Part shown: positions 24,886-32,954 of the stretch, piece after piece
How positions within the stretch are numbered: position 1 is the first letter of the stretch
How the letters are laid out: each line of letters opens with the position of its first letter
From: Sphingobacteriales bacterium
Lineage (GTDB): Bacteria; Bacteroidota; Bacteroidia; Chitinophagales; Chitinophagaceae
Direction: 5' to 3'
Length of the DNA stretch: 42,570 bases
NCBI GenBank assembly: GCA_024640465.1
Contig: JAHEEX010000006.1
Location: 1-42,570 of the forward strand
Translations under genes and position numbers: made by a program
Notes under the pieces: generated by a model
Told to the model about the DNA's origin: nothing
The model's database searches: none
Seen by the model: the letters and a program-made list of their open reading frames with translations, nothing else

Positions 24886-24934
24886 AAGGAATATTTAATA
24901 AGGAATAAAGAATAAGAAATAAGGAATTAGAAAG
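24886..24934. repeat. Heptad repeat tract E, after the desaturase stop
   Basis: Seven units in exact 7-base register start six bases after the stop: AAGGAAT appears three times (24886, 24900, 24921) among close variants such as AAAGAAT and AAGAAAT, ending with TAGAAAG. This is the cleanest tract in the window and runs directly into the terminator stem at 24931. Confidence 0.8.
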
Positions 24935-24957
24935 TCGGTGCAAACCGGCTTTTTTTA
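24931..24957 (+). terminator. Terminator of the desaturase gene
   Basis: AAAGTCGG (24931-24938) pairs with CCGGCTTT (24945-24952) with one wobble and a TGCAAA loop, continuing into a run of Ts to 24956. It overlaps the last unit of heptad tract E. Confidence 0.75.
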
Positions 24958-24990
24958 TGCTATGATGTTTTCATTCTTAGCGGTTAAATA

Positions 24991-26034
24991 TTACCGGGGT
25001 TTATACTTAGAATCATTTAGTATAGTCTTAGCATCCACTGACAGTAAGTCTTTGAGGCTTGTTTTGGGATTTTTATCCATATAGGCCCGTACAATCTGAC
25101 GGCCAGTATATAAGGCAATATAGCCGGGAGATTCATCACCTAATTCCATCGTCTTTGGACCATCGCCCACGTAAGATTTGATCTTTTGTGCATCTGTTTC
25201 AAAGAGCAGGTTATTTTCTGTAAAGAAATTCCAGATCAATCCTTCATTTTTTTCCGCCCCTTTCAATTGATTCGCTGTATAACCGATCTTAAGGGAGTCT
25301 GGTGTGCCCGGCATCAGCTTATCCAGGATATACAATCTTTTTCCTTTGTCTACCATCAGGTCAACCAGGCTTTTATCCGTTGATAAGCCAGGGAAAATAT
25401 CATCAATTAAATTTTTCATACAGTTTACAGGTATATATGCCGGATCAAATCGACGGGAAATATAAGCGGGGTAAAGCCGCTGTCCCTGCTCACTGGTATA
25501 TATAACCGAATTGCTGCCGAGGTGAAGTTGCAAGCCAACCGCCAGCGCTTCAGAAGTGATGATATCCCCATAGCCGCCTGTACGACCTTCCGCATAGGCA
25601 TCCAGCGGCCCAATGAAAGTGATTAGTTGCTTAGGTGCCTGGTACTCGGGGAAATAATACTTCAGGTATTGTAATCCCTTTTTTATAGCAGCCTCCGTTT
25701 TATTGAAATCTCCTACGGCCAGATCTGCTGAATCCTTGATGGGGCGGTAATCTGATAGGAACCTTTTCATGGCATAGTATTTCATGCCGGAGGTATCCAT
25801 CATGGGTATGCCCAATATTTGCTCGGTGAATTCCATGGAAAATCGTGGATATTTTTTAACCAGGGCATCAAATGACGATGACAGATTATTGGTGTCCATT
25901 GCAAAAAAGTCTTTCTCAAAACGCAATGTTTGAAGATCAACTTTGATATTGGATACATCAGGGGTTTTATCCCCGGAGCCACAAGCGGCAAAAAGTATTG
26001 ATAAGGCGAGGATCGGAAAAATATTTCTCAACAT
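24991..26034 (-). CDS. gldB: Gliding motility lipoprotein GldB
   Basis: A lipoprotein of 347 residues needed for gliding in Flavobacterium; its molecular role is unclear. The signal peptide LRNIFPILALSILFAAC ends in the lipobox FAAC. Family landmarks include VDLQTLRFEKDFFAMDTNNL, YPRFSMEFTEQILGI, QLITFIGPLDAYAEGRTGGYGDIITSEALAVGLQLHLGSNS, YPAYISRRFDPAYIPVNCMKNLIDDIFPG and SPGYIALYTGRQIVRAYMDKNP. The open frame extends to 26253 across the start of nadE on the other strand, but ATG 26034 starts the lipoprotein signal and is chosen. No gldC follows; the next gene downstream is the convergent desaturase. It is divergent from nadE. Confidence 0.88.
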   Translation of the reverse strand: MLRNIFPILALSILFAACGSGDKTPDVSNIKVDLQTLRFEKDFFAMDTNNLSSSFDALVKKYPRFSMEFTEQILGIPMMDTSGMKYYAMKRFLSDYRPIKDSADLAVGDFNKTEAAIKKGLQYLKYYFPEYQAPKQLITFIGPLDAYAEGRTGGYGDIITSEALAVGLQLHLGSNSVIYTSEQGQRLYPAYISRRFDPAYIPVNCMKNLIDDIFPGLSTDKSLVDLMVDKGKRLYILDKLMPGTPDSLKIGYTANQLKGAEKNEGLIWNFFTENNLLFETDAQKIKSYVGDGPKTMELGDESPGYIALYTGRQIVRAYMDKNPKTSLKDLLSVDAKTILNDSKYKPR

Positions 26035-26178
26035 AGAACTTGTTGGTTTTACGCGAATTTCATCAATTACCGCCACTTGAAAAAGTATTCTGACAGTCAA
26101 AAAAATTAATCCTGGCAAATAATGGCCTGGATAATAAATACCAGCTGCTGTTTTCAAGGAAATCTGATGCAGAATACG

Positions 26179-26186
26179 GAAATTTG
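26179..26186 (+). promoter_or_regulatory. Probable -7 box of nadE, nearly leaderless
   Basis: GAAATTTG at 26179-26186 differs from TAnnTTTG at the first base only. It ends four bases before the nadE ATG (26191), so transcription would begin at or next to the start codon. No TTG box is seen at the usual distance. Confidence 0.3.
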
Positions 26187-26190
26187 ATCC

Positions 26191-27969
26191 ATGAAAATTT
26201 TTCTCGCACAGCAGAATTATCATATTGGAAATTTTGAGGCCAATACTAAGCATATTATTGGCGCTATCCAGGAAGCTAAAAAGGCTGGTGCCGAACTGGC
26301 CGTTTTTACGGAATTAAGTGTCTGCGGTTATCCACCCCGTGATTTCCTGGAGTTTGAGGACTTCATCCAGCAATGCGAAGCATCCATAAATCAGATCAAA
26401 GCACATACTTCAGATATAGCAGTCATTGTTGGGGCACCGGCGAGGAACCCAAAAGCAGAAGGAAAGGACCTTTTCAATGCAGCCTGGTTCTTATATCAAG
26501 ATGAAGTCAAAGCCATTGTGCATAAAACGCTTCTACCTACCTACGATGTATTTGATGAGTACCGTTATTTTGAACCTGCATTTGAATGGAATGTGATTTC
26601 CTTTAAAGGGAAAAAGATAGCACTTACCATTTGTGAAGATATATGGAACCTCGGGGATAATCCTTTATACAGGATTTGCCCTATGGATCAGCTGATGCCA
26701 CAGAAGCCGGATATAATGATCAATATATCGGCATCACCTTTTGACTATGATCATGATGAGGATCGAAAAGAAGTGGTTCGTTTAAATTGTTTGAAATACA
26801 ATCTCCCCATGTTTTATTGCAATGCCGTTGGCTCGCAAACTGAGATTGTTTTTGATGGAGGCAGCCTGGTTTGTGATGCGGCAGGGAAAATCGTTAAAGA
26901 GATGAAGTACTTTGGGGAGGACTATTGTACAATCGACAGTAGCCAGTTGACAGTTGACAGTTTACAATTGACCGGGGAGAGCAGCACGTCAACCGTCAAC
27001 CGTCAATCGTCAACCGAGATAGGTCAACTGTCAGCTGTCAACGGTCAACCGATTATGCTGGAAAAAGACATGCGGGTGAAGAAGATCAAAGACCCGCATA
27101 TGATCATTCCATACCTGACGGCGGAACATAATATAGCGCAGATTTATGCCGCTTTAATCCTGGGCATAAAGGATTATTTTTCCAAGATGGGATTTACGAA
27201 AGCCATCCTGGGCAGCAGTGGGGGTATAGATAGTGCAGTTACCCTGGCACTGGCCTGTGAGGCACTGGGTGCCGAAAATGTGCGGGCGGTTTTGATGCCT
27301 TCGCATTTCTCCACCTCACATTCAGTTGACGATGCCGTTGCGTTGAGTAAGAACCTGGGCAATCCTTATGATATCATCCCTATAAAAAATGTGTACGACA
27401 GTTTCCTGGATACGCTGTCCCCGTTATTCAAAGACTTACCTTTTGGGATAGCCGAAGAAAATATCCAGAGCAGAACAAGGGGTAACCTGCTGATGGCGAT
27501 TTCAAATAAGTTTGGCTATATCCTGTTGAATACTTCCAATAAGAGTGAACTGGCAACAGGTTACGGTACTTTATACGGAGATATGGCCGGAGGTTTGAGT
27601 GTTTTGGGAGATGTATATAAAATGCAGGTTTTTGCTTTGGCAGAATACATCAACAGGGATCGCGAAATCATTCCGCGAAACATAATAAGTAAGCCGCCGT
27701 CTGCTGAGCTCCGGCCTAACCAGAAAGACAGCGACAGCCTGCCTGAATATGCTATTCTGGACAAGGTATTATTCCAATATATCGAAAGAAGGGAGGGGCC
27801 AAAGGAGATTATCGCTTTGGGTATTGATGCAGCCCTGGTAAAACGGGTTCTAAAACTGGTCAATACCAATGAGTATAAACGAAACCAGTTTTGCCCGATC
27901 ATTCGGGTGAGCACCAAAGCATTTGGGGTTGGCCGCAGGATGCCGATAGTTGGGAAGTATCTTGGATAA
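26191..27969 (+). CDS. nadE: Glutamine-dependent NAD+ synthetase with an in-frame repeat insertion
   Basis: A 592-residue enzyme that amidates nicotinate adenine dinucleotide to NAD+, using ammonia released from glutamine. The N-terminal nitrilase-type glutaminase shows Glu41 (FTELSVCGYPPRDFLE), Lys112 (VHKTLLPTYDVFDEYRYFEP) and Cys148 (ALTICEDIWN). The C-terminal synthetase has the PP-loop ILGSSGGIDSAVTLALA, LLNTSNKSELATGYGTLYGDMAGG and the end VNTNEYKRNQFCPIIRVSTKAFG. Between the domains, residues about 249-288 (SSQLTVDSLQLTGESSTSTV...) are encoded by inverted 7-bp repeats. They are low-complexity and make the protein about 40 residues longer than the roughly 550 I expect. The catalytic and nucleotide-binding residues are intact, so it is probably functional. 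Confidence 0.93.
   Translation: MKIFLAQQNYHIGNFEANTKHIIGAIQEAKKAGAELAVFTELSVCGYPPRDFLEFEDFIQQCEASINQIKAHTSDIAVIVGAPARNPKAEGKDLFNAAWFLYQDEVKAIVHKTLLPTYDVFDEYRYFEPAFEWNVISFKGKKIALTICEDIWNLGDNPLYRICPMDQLMPQKPDIMINISASPFDYDHDEDRKEVVRLNCLKYNLPMFYCNAVGSQTEIVFDGGSLVCDAAGKIVKEMKYFGEDYCTIDSSQLTVDSLQLTGESSTSTVNRQSSTEIGQLSAVNGQPIMLEKDMRVKKIKDPHMIIPYLTAEHNIAQIYAALILGIKDYFSKMGFTKAILGSSGGIDSAVTLALACEALGAENVRAVLMPSHFSTSHSVDDAVALSKNLGNPYDIIPIKNVYDSFLDTLSPLFKDLPFGIAEENIQSRTRGNLLMAISNKFGYILLNTSNKSELATGYGTLYGDMAGGLSVLGDVYKMQVFALAEYINRDREIIPRNIISKPPSAELRPNQKDSDSLPEYAILDKVLFQYIERREGPKEIIALGIDAALVKRVLKLVNTNEYKRNQFCPIIRVSTKAFGVGRRMPIVGKYLG
26946..27050. repeat. Heptad repeat element F inside nadE (three arms of four 7-bp units)
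   Basis: Left arm 26946-26973: four units of the type GTTGACA. First right arm 26988-27015: four units of the type GTCAACC. Second right arm 27023-27050: four more, GTCAACT to GTCAACC. The right units are the reverse complement of the left unit core (GTCAAC / GTTGAC). The left arm and the second right arm pair over about 27 positions with about four mismatches. The whole element is open in the nadE frame. Confidence 0.85.
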
Positions 27970-28088
27970 AGAATATATAGCACAACAGGATTCTGCAAAT
28001 TTAATATCATAAATATTTTCCGATTATCCAGTTTGGCAAAATCATTGCAATGTATATCCCGTAATTTGCAACTCTTTAAATCCCTCTT

Positions 28089-29090
28089 ATGGCGCAAACC
28101 GCAGAAGATATCCGGCTTTTAAATGAAAAAATACAGTCCGCAGCAGGTTTTATTGATAAAATGGAATCAGAGATCGGCAGGGTAATTATCGGCCAGCATT
28201 ATATGGTCTCCCGCCTCCTCATAGGCTTACTAAGTAACGGACACGTATTACTGGAAGGGGTGCCGGGGTTGGCGAAGACTCTTTCTATTAAGTCGATGGC
28301 ACAGGCCATTCATGCCAAATTCGCCCGTATACAGTTTACCCCGGATCTGTTGCCTGCCGACGTGATTGGTACCATGATCTATAACCAGCAGACCCATGAA
28401 TTTGTGGTCAGGAAAGGGCCCATTTTCGCCAATTTCATCCTGGCAGATGAAATCAACCGCGCACCTGCCAAAGTTCAAAGTGCATTGCTGGAAGCCATGC
28501 AGGAAAAACAGGTGACCATTGGCGAAACCACGCATAAACTGGATGAACCTTTCCTGGTACTGGCTACCCAAAACCCGATAGACCAGGAAGGCACTTATCC
28601 GTTACCGGAAGCACAGGTTGACCGTTTCATGCTTAAAGTGATGATCGATTATCCTTCCAAGCAGGAGGAGAAACTGATTATCCGGCAGAATGTACAGGGG
28701 CTTAAGTTTCCTTCTGTTAACCAGGTGGTATCAGTGCAGGAGATTATTCGTGCCAGGGAACTCGTGAGGGAGATCTATATGGATGAAAAAATTGAGAATT
28801 ACATACTTGACCTCGTTTTTGCTACCCGCAACCCCGAGGCATACAAGTTGGAGAAACTCAAACCATTGATCGCCTATGGCGGATCACCAAGGGCGAGTAT
28901 AAACCTGGCATTGGCCGCCAAGGCAAATGCGTTTATACATAAGCGTGGGTATGTAATACCCGAGGATGTGCGGAATATTGTTAAGGATGTGATGCGTCAC
29001 CGGATTGGTTTAACATATGAGGCGGAGGCTGAGAATGTGAATGTGGAGAATGTTATTGACCAGGTGATGGCGAAAGTTGAAGTTCCATAA
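28089..29090 (+). CDS. MoxR-family AAA+ ATPase
   Basis: A 333-residue AAA+ chaperone-like ATPase of the MoxR family, typically working with VWA-domain proteins to assemble or activate membrane or secreted complexes. Walker A is GVPGLAKT (57-64), Walker B ILADEINRA (117-125). The MoxR signature follows: KVQSALLEAMQEKQVTIG, FLVLATQNPIDQEGTYPLPEAQVDRFMLKV and the sensor-2 region YGGSPRASINLALAAKA. Start ATG 28089. It is the first gene of a MoxR / DUF58 / BatD-like / BatA cluster. Its 3' end may overlap the start of the DUF58 frame, and a fragment of a dispersed repeat follows its stop. Confidence 0.93.
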   Translation: MAQTAEDIRLLNEKIQSAAGFIDKMESEIGRVIIGQHYMVSRLLIGLLSNGHVLLEGVPGLAKTLSIKSMAQAIHAKFARIQFTPDLLPADVIGTMIYNQQTHEFVVRKGPIFANFILADEINRAPAKVQSALLEAMQEKQVTIGETTHKLDEPFLVLATQNPIDQEGTYPLPEAQVDRFMLKVMIDYPSKQEEKLIIRQNVQGLKFPSVNQVVSVQEIIRARELVREIYMDEKIENYILDLVFATRNPEAYKLEKLKPLIAYGGSPRASINLALAAKANAFIHKRGYVIPEDVRNIVKDVMRHRIGLTYEAEAENVNVENVIDQVMAKVEVP

Positions 29091-29121
29091 GCTTAAACGC
29101 AAAGAAACAAAGAAAACAATT

Positions 29122-29991
29122 TTGTTGACGACAGCCGAAATAATCAAGAAAGTTCGCGAGCTTGAAATAAAAAGTAAAAAGCTCTCGGCACACCTCTTTA
29201 CGGGGGAGTACCATAGTGCTTTTAAGGGACGGGGCATGTTGTTCAAAGAAGTACGTGAGTACCAGGCCGGTGATGATATCCGGTTTATCGACTGGAACGT
29301 TTCAGCCAGGTTTGGCCATCCATACAGCAAGATGTTTGAAGAAGAACGTGAGCTGACCATGATGTTACTGGTGGATATCAGTGCGAGTTCATTGTTTGGT
29401 ACAGTGCATCAACGTAAGAAAGATTTGATCACGGAGATATGCGCCGTACTCGCATTTGCAGCCACCAATAATAAAGATAAAGTTGGGGTGATCTTTTTCA
29501 GCGATAAGATCGAATTTTATATCCCGCCCAAAAAAGGCCGCGACCATGTTTTATATATTGTAAGGGAACTCCTTACCATGGAGCCAAAAGGCAAAGGCAC
29601 CAACCTGAATGAAGCTGTTCGGTTATTTAATAATTCAACAAAGCAGAAGAGCATTGCCTTTATACTGAGTGATTTCCTGGTGGAGAATTATGATGATGCG
29701 CTTAGGGTAGCAGGAAGCAAGCATGATGTAATTGGTGTGAAAGTATATGATAAGATGGATATGCATCTTCCCAAAATCGGGTTGGTACAAGTGGAAGATG
29801 CTGAAACAGGCACTCAAACATGGATCGATACAAATGATAAAACCGTTCAGTATAATTATGCCACCCAGTTTAATGCAACTGAGGAAGCATGCAGAACAAG
29901 CTTCAGGCGTGCCGGCGCTGATCTCATTTATATCCGGACAGACGAAGATTTTGTAAGGCTCTTGCAGCAGTTTTTTATGAAACGAAAATGA
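29122..29991 (+). CDS. DUF58 domain protein (Bat/MoxR cluster)
   Basis: A protein of about 289 residues with the DUF58 domain, a VWA-like fold that partners MoxR ATPases. Landmarks: TTAEIIKKVRELEIKSKKLSAHLFTGEYHSAFKGRGMLFKEVREYQAGDDIRFIDWNVSARFGHPYSKMFEEERELTMMLLVDIS (the DUF58 core, then the VWA-like strand), with KDKVGVIFFSDKIEFYIPPKKGRDHVLYIVRELL and SIAFILSDFLVENYDDALRVAGSKHDVIGVKVYD. No ATG precedes the conserved region. The frame is open from TTG 29077, inside the MoxR gene, but the family start falls near TTG 29122 or 29125, so 29122 is used. The bases between (29093-29107) are shared with heptad tract B, so the original start region may have been rewritten. Confidence 0.88.
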   Translation: MLTTAEIIKKVRELEIKSKKLSAHLFTGEYHSAFKGRGMLFKEVREYQAGDDIRFIDWNVSARFGHPYSKMFEEERELTMMLLVDISASSLFGTVHQRKKDLITEICAVLAFAATNNKDKVGVIFFSDKIEFYIPPKKGRDHVLYIVRELLTMEPKGKGTNLNEAVRLFNNSTKQKSIAFILSDFLVENYDDALRVAGSKHDVIGVKVYDKMDMHLPKIGLVQVEDAETGTQTWIDTNDKTVQYNYATQFNATEEACRTSFRRAGADLIYIRTDEDFVRLLQQFFMKRK

Positions 29992-30007
29992 AACCACAGC
30001 ATTAGAT

Positions 30008-30940
30008 ATGTTTTTGATTCCCAGATTTTATTTGACCCGCCTGTTTTGTTTCGCTTTGATATGCGGGGCAGGTCAATTTTCTGTTGCACAGGATAAACCT
30101 GGGGTCAGTCTTACCTCTTCGGTTGACCGTAACCGTATTGTTATCGGGGAACCATTCATCCTGAGCCTGGAATTGCGTTTCCCGGAAAAGACCAGCCTGA
30201 CTAAACTGCCGGAATTGCCGGACAGCATAGCTCATTTCGATTTGCTGGAAGAACTTAAAAAGGATACTACAGTAAGTTCCGGAGTATATTCGATTAAGTA
30301 TAGTTACCGTCTTACCAGTTTTGATTCCGGTCACTGGGTCATTCCTTCCATCAACATGGCTGCAGGTAAGAAAGTTGTAACATCTGATTCAATGGCTATT
30401 GATGTATTGATGGTACCCCTGGAAGGTAATAGCTATAACGATATTAAGGATATTATTGAAGTGGAATCAACACCATTTGACTGGAAAAAGTGGGCAGCCA
30501 TAGCCATTACTGCTATTATCCTGATTGCCGGAATAGGGTACTTTCTTAAAAACCGGAAGAAAACAAAGCCTGTTCCCGGAGAATTTGACAGCAAGCTCAG
30601 CCCGCTGGAACAAGCCTTGCAATCGCTCAAAAAATTAAGGGAAGAAAATGCGGTTGAAAAAGGGGAAGCAAAGAAATTTTATTCGGGTTTGTATGATACG
30701 ATGAGGATATACCTTGTAAGACAGTATTCATTGCCGGTAATGTCTTCCACAACAGGTGATATTTTAATAAGCCTTAAAGGGGATTATCTTGCAACTGATG
30801 AATTGGCCCGTCTTGCTGAAGTGCTGCGCATAGCCGATGCCGTTAAGTTTGCCAGGTATCCTTCTTCTGCTGATGAATCCATTAGATCTGCAGACCAAAT
30901 GGAAACAATTATCCGGACCTTAAACACACAAAAAAGCTGA
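30008..30940 (+). CDS. BatD/DUF4381-like membrane protein of the Bat cluster
   Basis: A 310-residue protein with a signal peptide (TRLFCFALICGAGQFSVAQ), a beta-sandwich-like periplasmic domain (residues about 30-150; VSLTSSVDRNRIVIGEPFILSLELRFPE, GVYSIKYSYRLTSFDSGHWVIPSINM) and one membrane helix (about 162-180; WAAIAITAIILIAGIGYFL). A basic stop-transfer KNRKK and a helical cytoplasmic C-terminus (KSLSPLEQALQSLKKLREENAVEKGEAKKFYSGLYDTMRIYLVRQYSLP) follow. Architecture and position between DUF58 and BatA fit the BatD-like component of MoxR/VWA clusters. It is much shorter than classical BatD (usually 500 or more residues). Its 16-base spacing to DUF58 and 2-base spacing to BatA show one operon. 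Confidence 0.75.
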   Translation: MFLIPRFYLTRLFCFALICGAGQFSVAQDKPGVSLTSSVDRNRIVIGEPFILSLELRFPEKTSLTKLPELPDSIAHFDLLEELKKDTTVSSGVYSIKYSYRLTSFDSGHWVIPSINMAAGKKVVTSDSMAIDVLMVPLEGNSYNDIKDIIEVESTPFDWKKWAAIAITAIILIAGIGYFLKNRKKTKPVPGEFDSKLSPLEQALQSLKKLREENAVEKGEAKKFYSGLYDTMRIYLVRQYSLPVMSSTTGDILISLKGDYLATDELARLAEVLRIADAVKFARYPSSADESIRSADQMETIIRTLNTQKS

Positions 30941-30942
30941 AT

Positions 30943-31950
30943 TTGTTAAACAGGTATTTACAGGATGTTGAATTTGCATACCCGGCGGTATTGTTCCTGC
31001 TGCTCCTGGTGCCCATACTTGGTGGCTGGTATATCAGCAGGGTCAATCGCCAGGCTGCATCCATGCGTGTGTCTTCTTTGCAGCGTTTTCATAATACTTC
31101 TTCCTGGAAAAGAACTTTCCGTCATCTTGGACTGGTCTTTCGTTTATTATCCATCGCCTGCCTGATACTGGCATTGGCCAGGCCTCAAACCTTCAATGAT
31201 GAAAAACGGGCTGAGGGCGAAGGTGTTGACATTGTTTTGTGTATTGATGTAAGCGGAAGTATGCTGGCGCAGGATTTCCAGCCTAACCGGCTTGAAGCAG
31301 CCAAGGAAGTGGCCGCGGAATTTGTAAGCAACCGACCTACTGATCGCTTTGGCCTGGTAATATTTGCCGGTGAAAGTTTCACACAAAGCCCCGTAACTTC
31401 TGATCATGAAGTGGTACGCTCACAGATTTACGGTGTACGAGGGGGCTTTATGGTTGATGGAACGGCTATTGGTTCCGGACTTGCAACCAGCCTAGACAGA
31501 TTAAGGAGCAGTGAATCTAAAAGTAAAGTGGTTATCCTGCTGACGGATGGTGAAAATAATGGCGGACTTATTGATCCCAAAACAGCCAAAGAGATGGCAA
31601 AGGCCTTAGGTATCAAGGTTTATACAATAGGTATCGGGTCTGAAGGTTTTGCACCTACTCCGGTGCAAACACCTGGTGGTGAAATCATCATGCAACAGGA
31701 GAAAGTGAATATTGATGAAAAACTGCTGAATGAAATTGCCAAAGAAACCGGCGCAAAATATTTCCGGGCAAGGGGTAATGAAAGCCTGAAAGAAGTTTAT
31801 AAGGAAATCGATCAACTGGAAAAAACAAAGATTGATATTACATCTAATCGTCGTTACTCGGAAAAATTTTTCCCTTTTGCTTTCGCTGCCATGCTGTTTT
31901 TGTTTCTCGAGCAATTACTAAAATATACGATATTCAGAAAATTCCCTTAA
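30943..31950 (+). CDS. BatA-type von Willebrand factor A protein
   Basis: A 335-residue inner-membrane protein with a VWA domain. Membrane helices lie at about 14-32 (PAVLFLLLLVPILGGWYI), 63-80 (GLVFRLLSIACLILALA) and at the C-terminus 309-326 (FFPFAFAAMLFLFLEQLL). The MIDAS metal site is complete: D102-V-S104-G-S106, T174 in VDGTAIGSGL, and D202 in LLTDGENNGG. Bat genes were named for aerotolerance in Bacteroides, but the mechanism is unresolved. The start is TTG 30943, two bases after the upstream stop, because no ATG precedes the conserved start. The usual batB and TPR genes are not found after it; rsgA follows. Confidence 0.9.
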   Translation: MLNRYLQDVEFAYPAVLFLLLLVPILGGWYISRVNRQAASMRVSSLQRFHNTSSWKRTFRHLGLVFRLLSIACLILALARPQTFNDEKRAEGEGVDIVLCIDVSGSMLAQDFQPNRLEAAKEVAAEFVSNRPTDRFGLVIFAGESFTQSPVTSDHEVVRSQIYGVRGGFMVDGTAIGSGLATSLDRLRSSESKSKVVILLTDGENNGGLIDPKTAKEMAKALGIKVYTIGIGSEGFAPTPVQTPGGEIIMQQEKVNIDEKLLNEIAKETGAKYFRARGNESLKEVYKEIDQLEKTKIDITSNRRYSEKFFPFAFAAMLFLFLEQLLKYTIFRKFP

Positions 31951-31991
31951 GTAGTTGCACTGTTATGTTATCCTTTCTCAATCATTTTGTT

Positions 31992-32023
31992 TTGATCTCA
32001 AAGACATATTAATCCTTAATTTG
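31992..32023 (+). promoter_or_regulatory. Promoter of rsgA, nearly leaderless
   Basis: TTG (31992-31994, in TTTTG) is followed after 21 bases by TTAATTTG (32016-32023), one base off TAnnTTTG. The start codon is at 32028, only four bases past the box, so the message probably begins at or within a few bases of ATG. Confidence 0.5.
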
Positions 32024-32027
32024 CAGC

Positions 32028-32954
32028 ATGACCGCCCGAGTATATAAATCAACCGGAAGCTGGTACCTGGTGAAGGACGAGAAAGGAAAGTTTTACCAGG
32101 CAAGGATAAAGGGGAAATTTAAAATAGACGACATCACTTCAACCAATCCGATTGCAGTTGGAGATATAGTTGACATCGATCCGGAAAATGAACTGGAGGA
32201 TACGGTGATGGTTTCAGGTATTCATGACCGTAAGAATTATATCAATCGCCGTTCTCCGGCCAATAAAAGGCTGCATCATATCATCGCTTCCAATATCGAC
32301 CAATCACTGCTTGTTGCCACATTGCGGGAACCCCGGACATCACAGGGCTTTATCGACCGTTTCCTGGTTGCCTGTGAATCTTTTCATGTACCGGCGATTG
32401 TGGTTCTTAATAAGGCAGACCTTTTCCGGGAAAAGGAAAAAAAGCAATATGAGGCATGGAAAGAAATGTATGAGGATATTGGGTACACTTTTTTGTTGAC
32501 CAGTTCCCAAACAGGTGAGGGGATTGAGACATTACGTTCTTTACTTAAAGATAAAACGACCCTGATGAGCGGCCATTCCGGCGTTGGTAAATCAACACTC
32601 ATAAATTCGTTGCTTCCGGAACTGGAACTGAAAACGAGGGAAGTAAGCGGGTGGAGTGGAAAAGGGATGCATACAACCACTTTTGCAGAAATGTTTGACC
32701 TGCCCTTTGGCGGAAGTATCATTGATACTCCCGGTATGCGGGAGTTTGGCCTGGTGGATATTCCAAAGCAGGAATTATCCCATTATTTTCCGGAGATGAG
32801 AAGGGTGCTGCATGATTGCCAATTCAATAATTGCCTGCATACCGATGAACCCGACTGTGCCGTCAAGGATGCCGTTGAACAGGAAATAATTTCTGTTGAC
32901 AGGTACATCAGTTATTGTACCATACTGGAAAGCTTAGAAACGCCCGATTGGTAA
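32028..32954 (+). CDS. rsgA: Ribosome small-subunit-dependent GTPase RsgA
   Basis: A 308-residue circularly permuted GTPase that acts in late maturation of the 30S ribosomal subunit. An N-terminal OB-fold (about 1-70) is followed by the permuted G domain: NKAD (128-131, G4) precedes GHSGVGKST (182-190, G1) and DTPGMREF (233-240, G3). The C-terminal zinc-binding module has C264, C269, H271 and C277 (DCQFNNCLHTDEPDC). Length is normal. The stop codon (32952-32954) is immediately next to the stop of the convergent 100-aa gene (32955-32957), leaving no space for a separate terminator. Confidence 0.95.
   Translation: MTARVYKSTGSWYLVKDEKGKFYQARIKGKFKIDDITSTNPIAVGDIVDIDPENELEDTVMVSGIHDRKNYINRRSPANKRLHHIIASNIDQSLLVATLREPRTSQGFIDRFLVACESFHVPAIVVLNKADLFREKEKKQYEAWKEMYEDIGYTFLLTSSQTGEGIETLRSLLKDKTTLMSGHSGVGKSTLINSLLPELELKTREVSGWSGKGMHTTTFAEMFDLPFGGSIIDTPGMREFGLVDIPKQELSHYFPEMRRVLHDCQFNNCLHTDEPDCAVKDAVEQEIISVDRYISYCTILESLETPDW

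Noticed and set aside
26035-26253. 73-codon N-terminal extension of GldB
   Set aside because: It would overlap the start of nadE on the other strand and hide the lipoprotein signal peptide that begins at 26034.
26946-27050. CRISPR-like array or intein in nadE
   Set aside because: Units are 7 bp with no spacers, and the extra segment is only about 40 residues with no intein splicing motifs.
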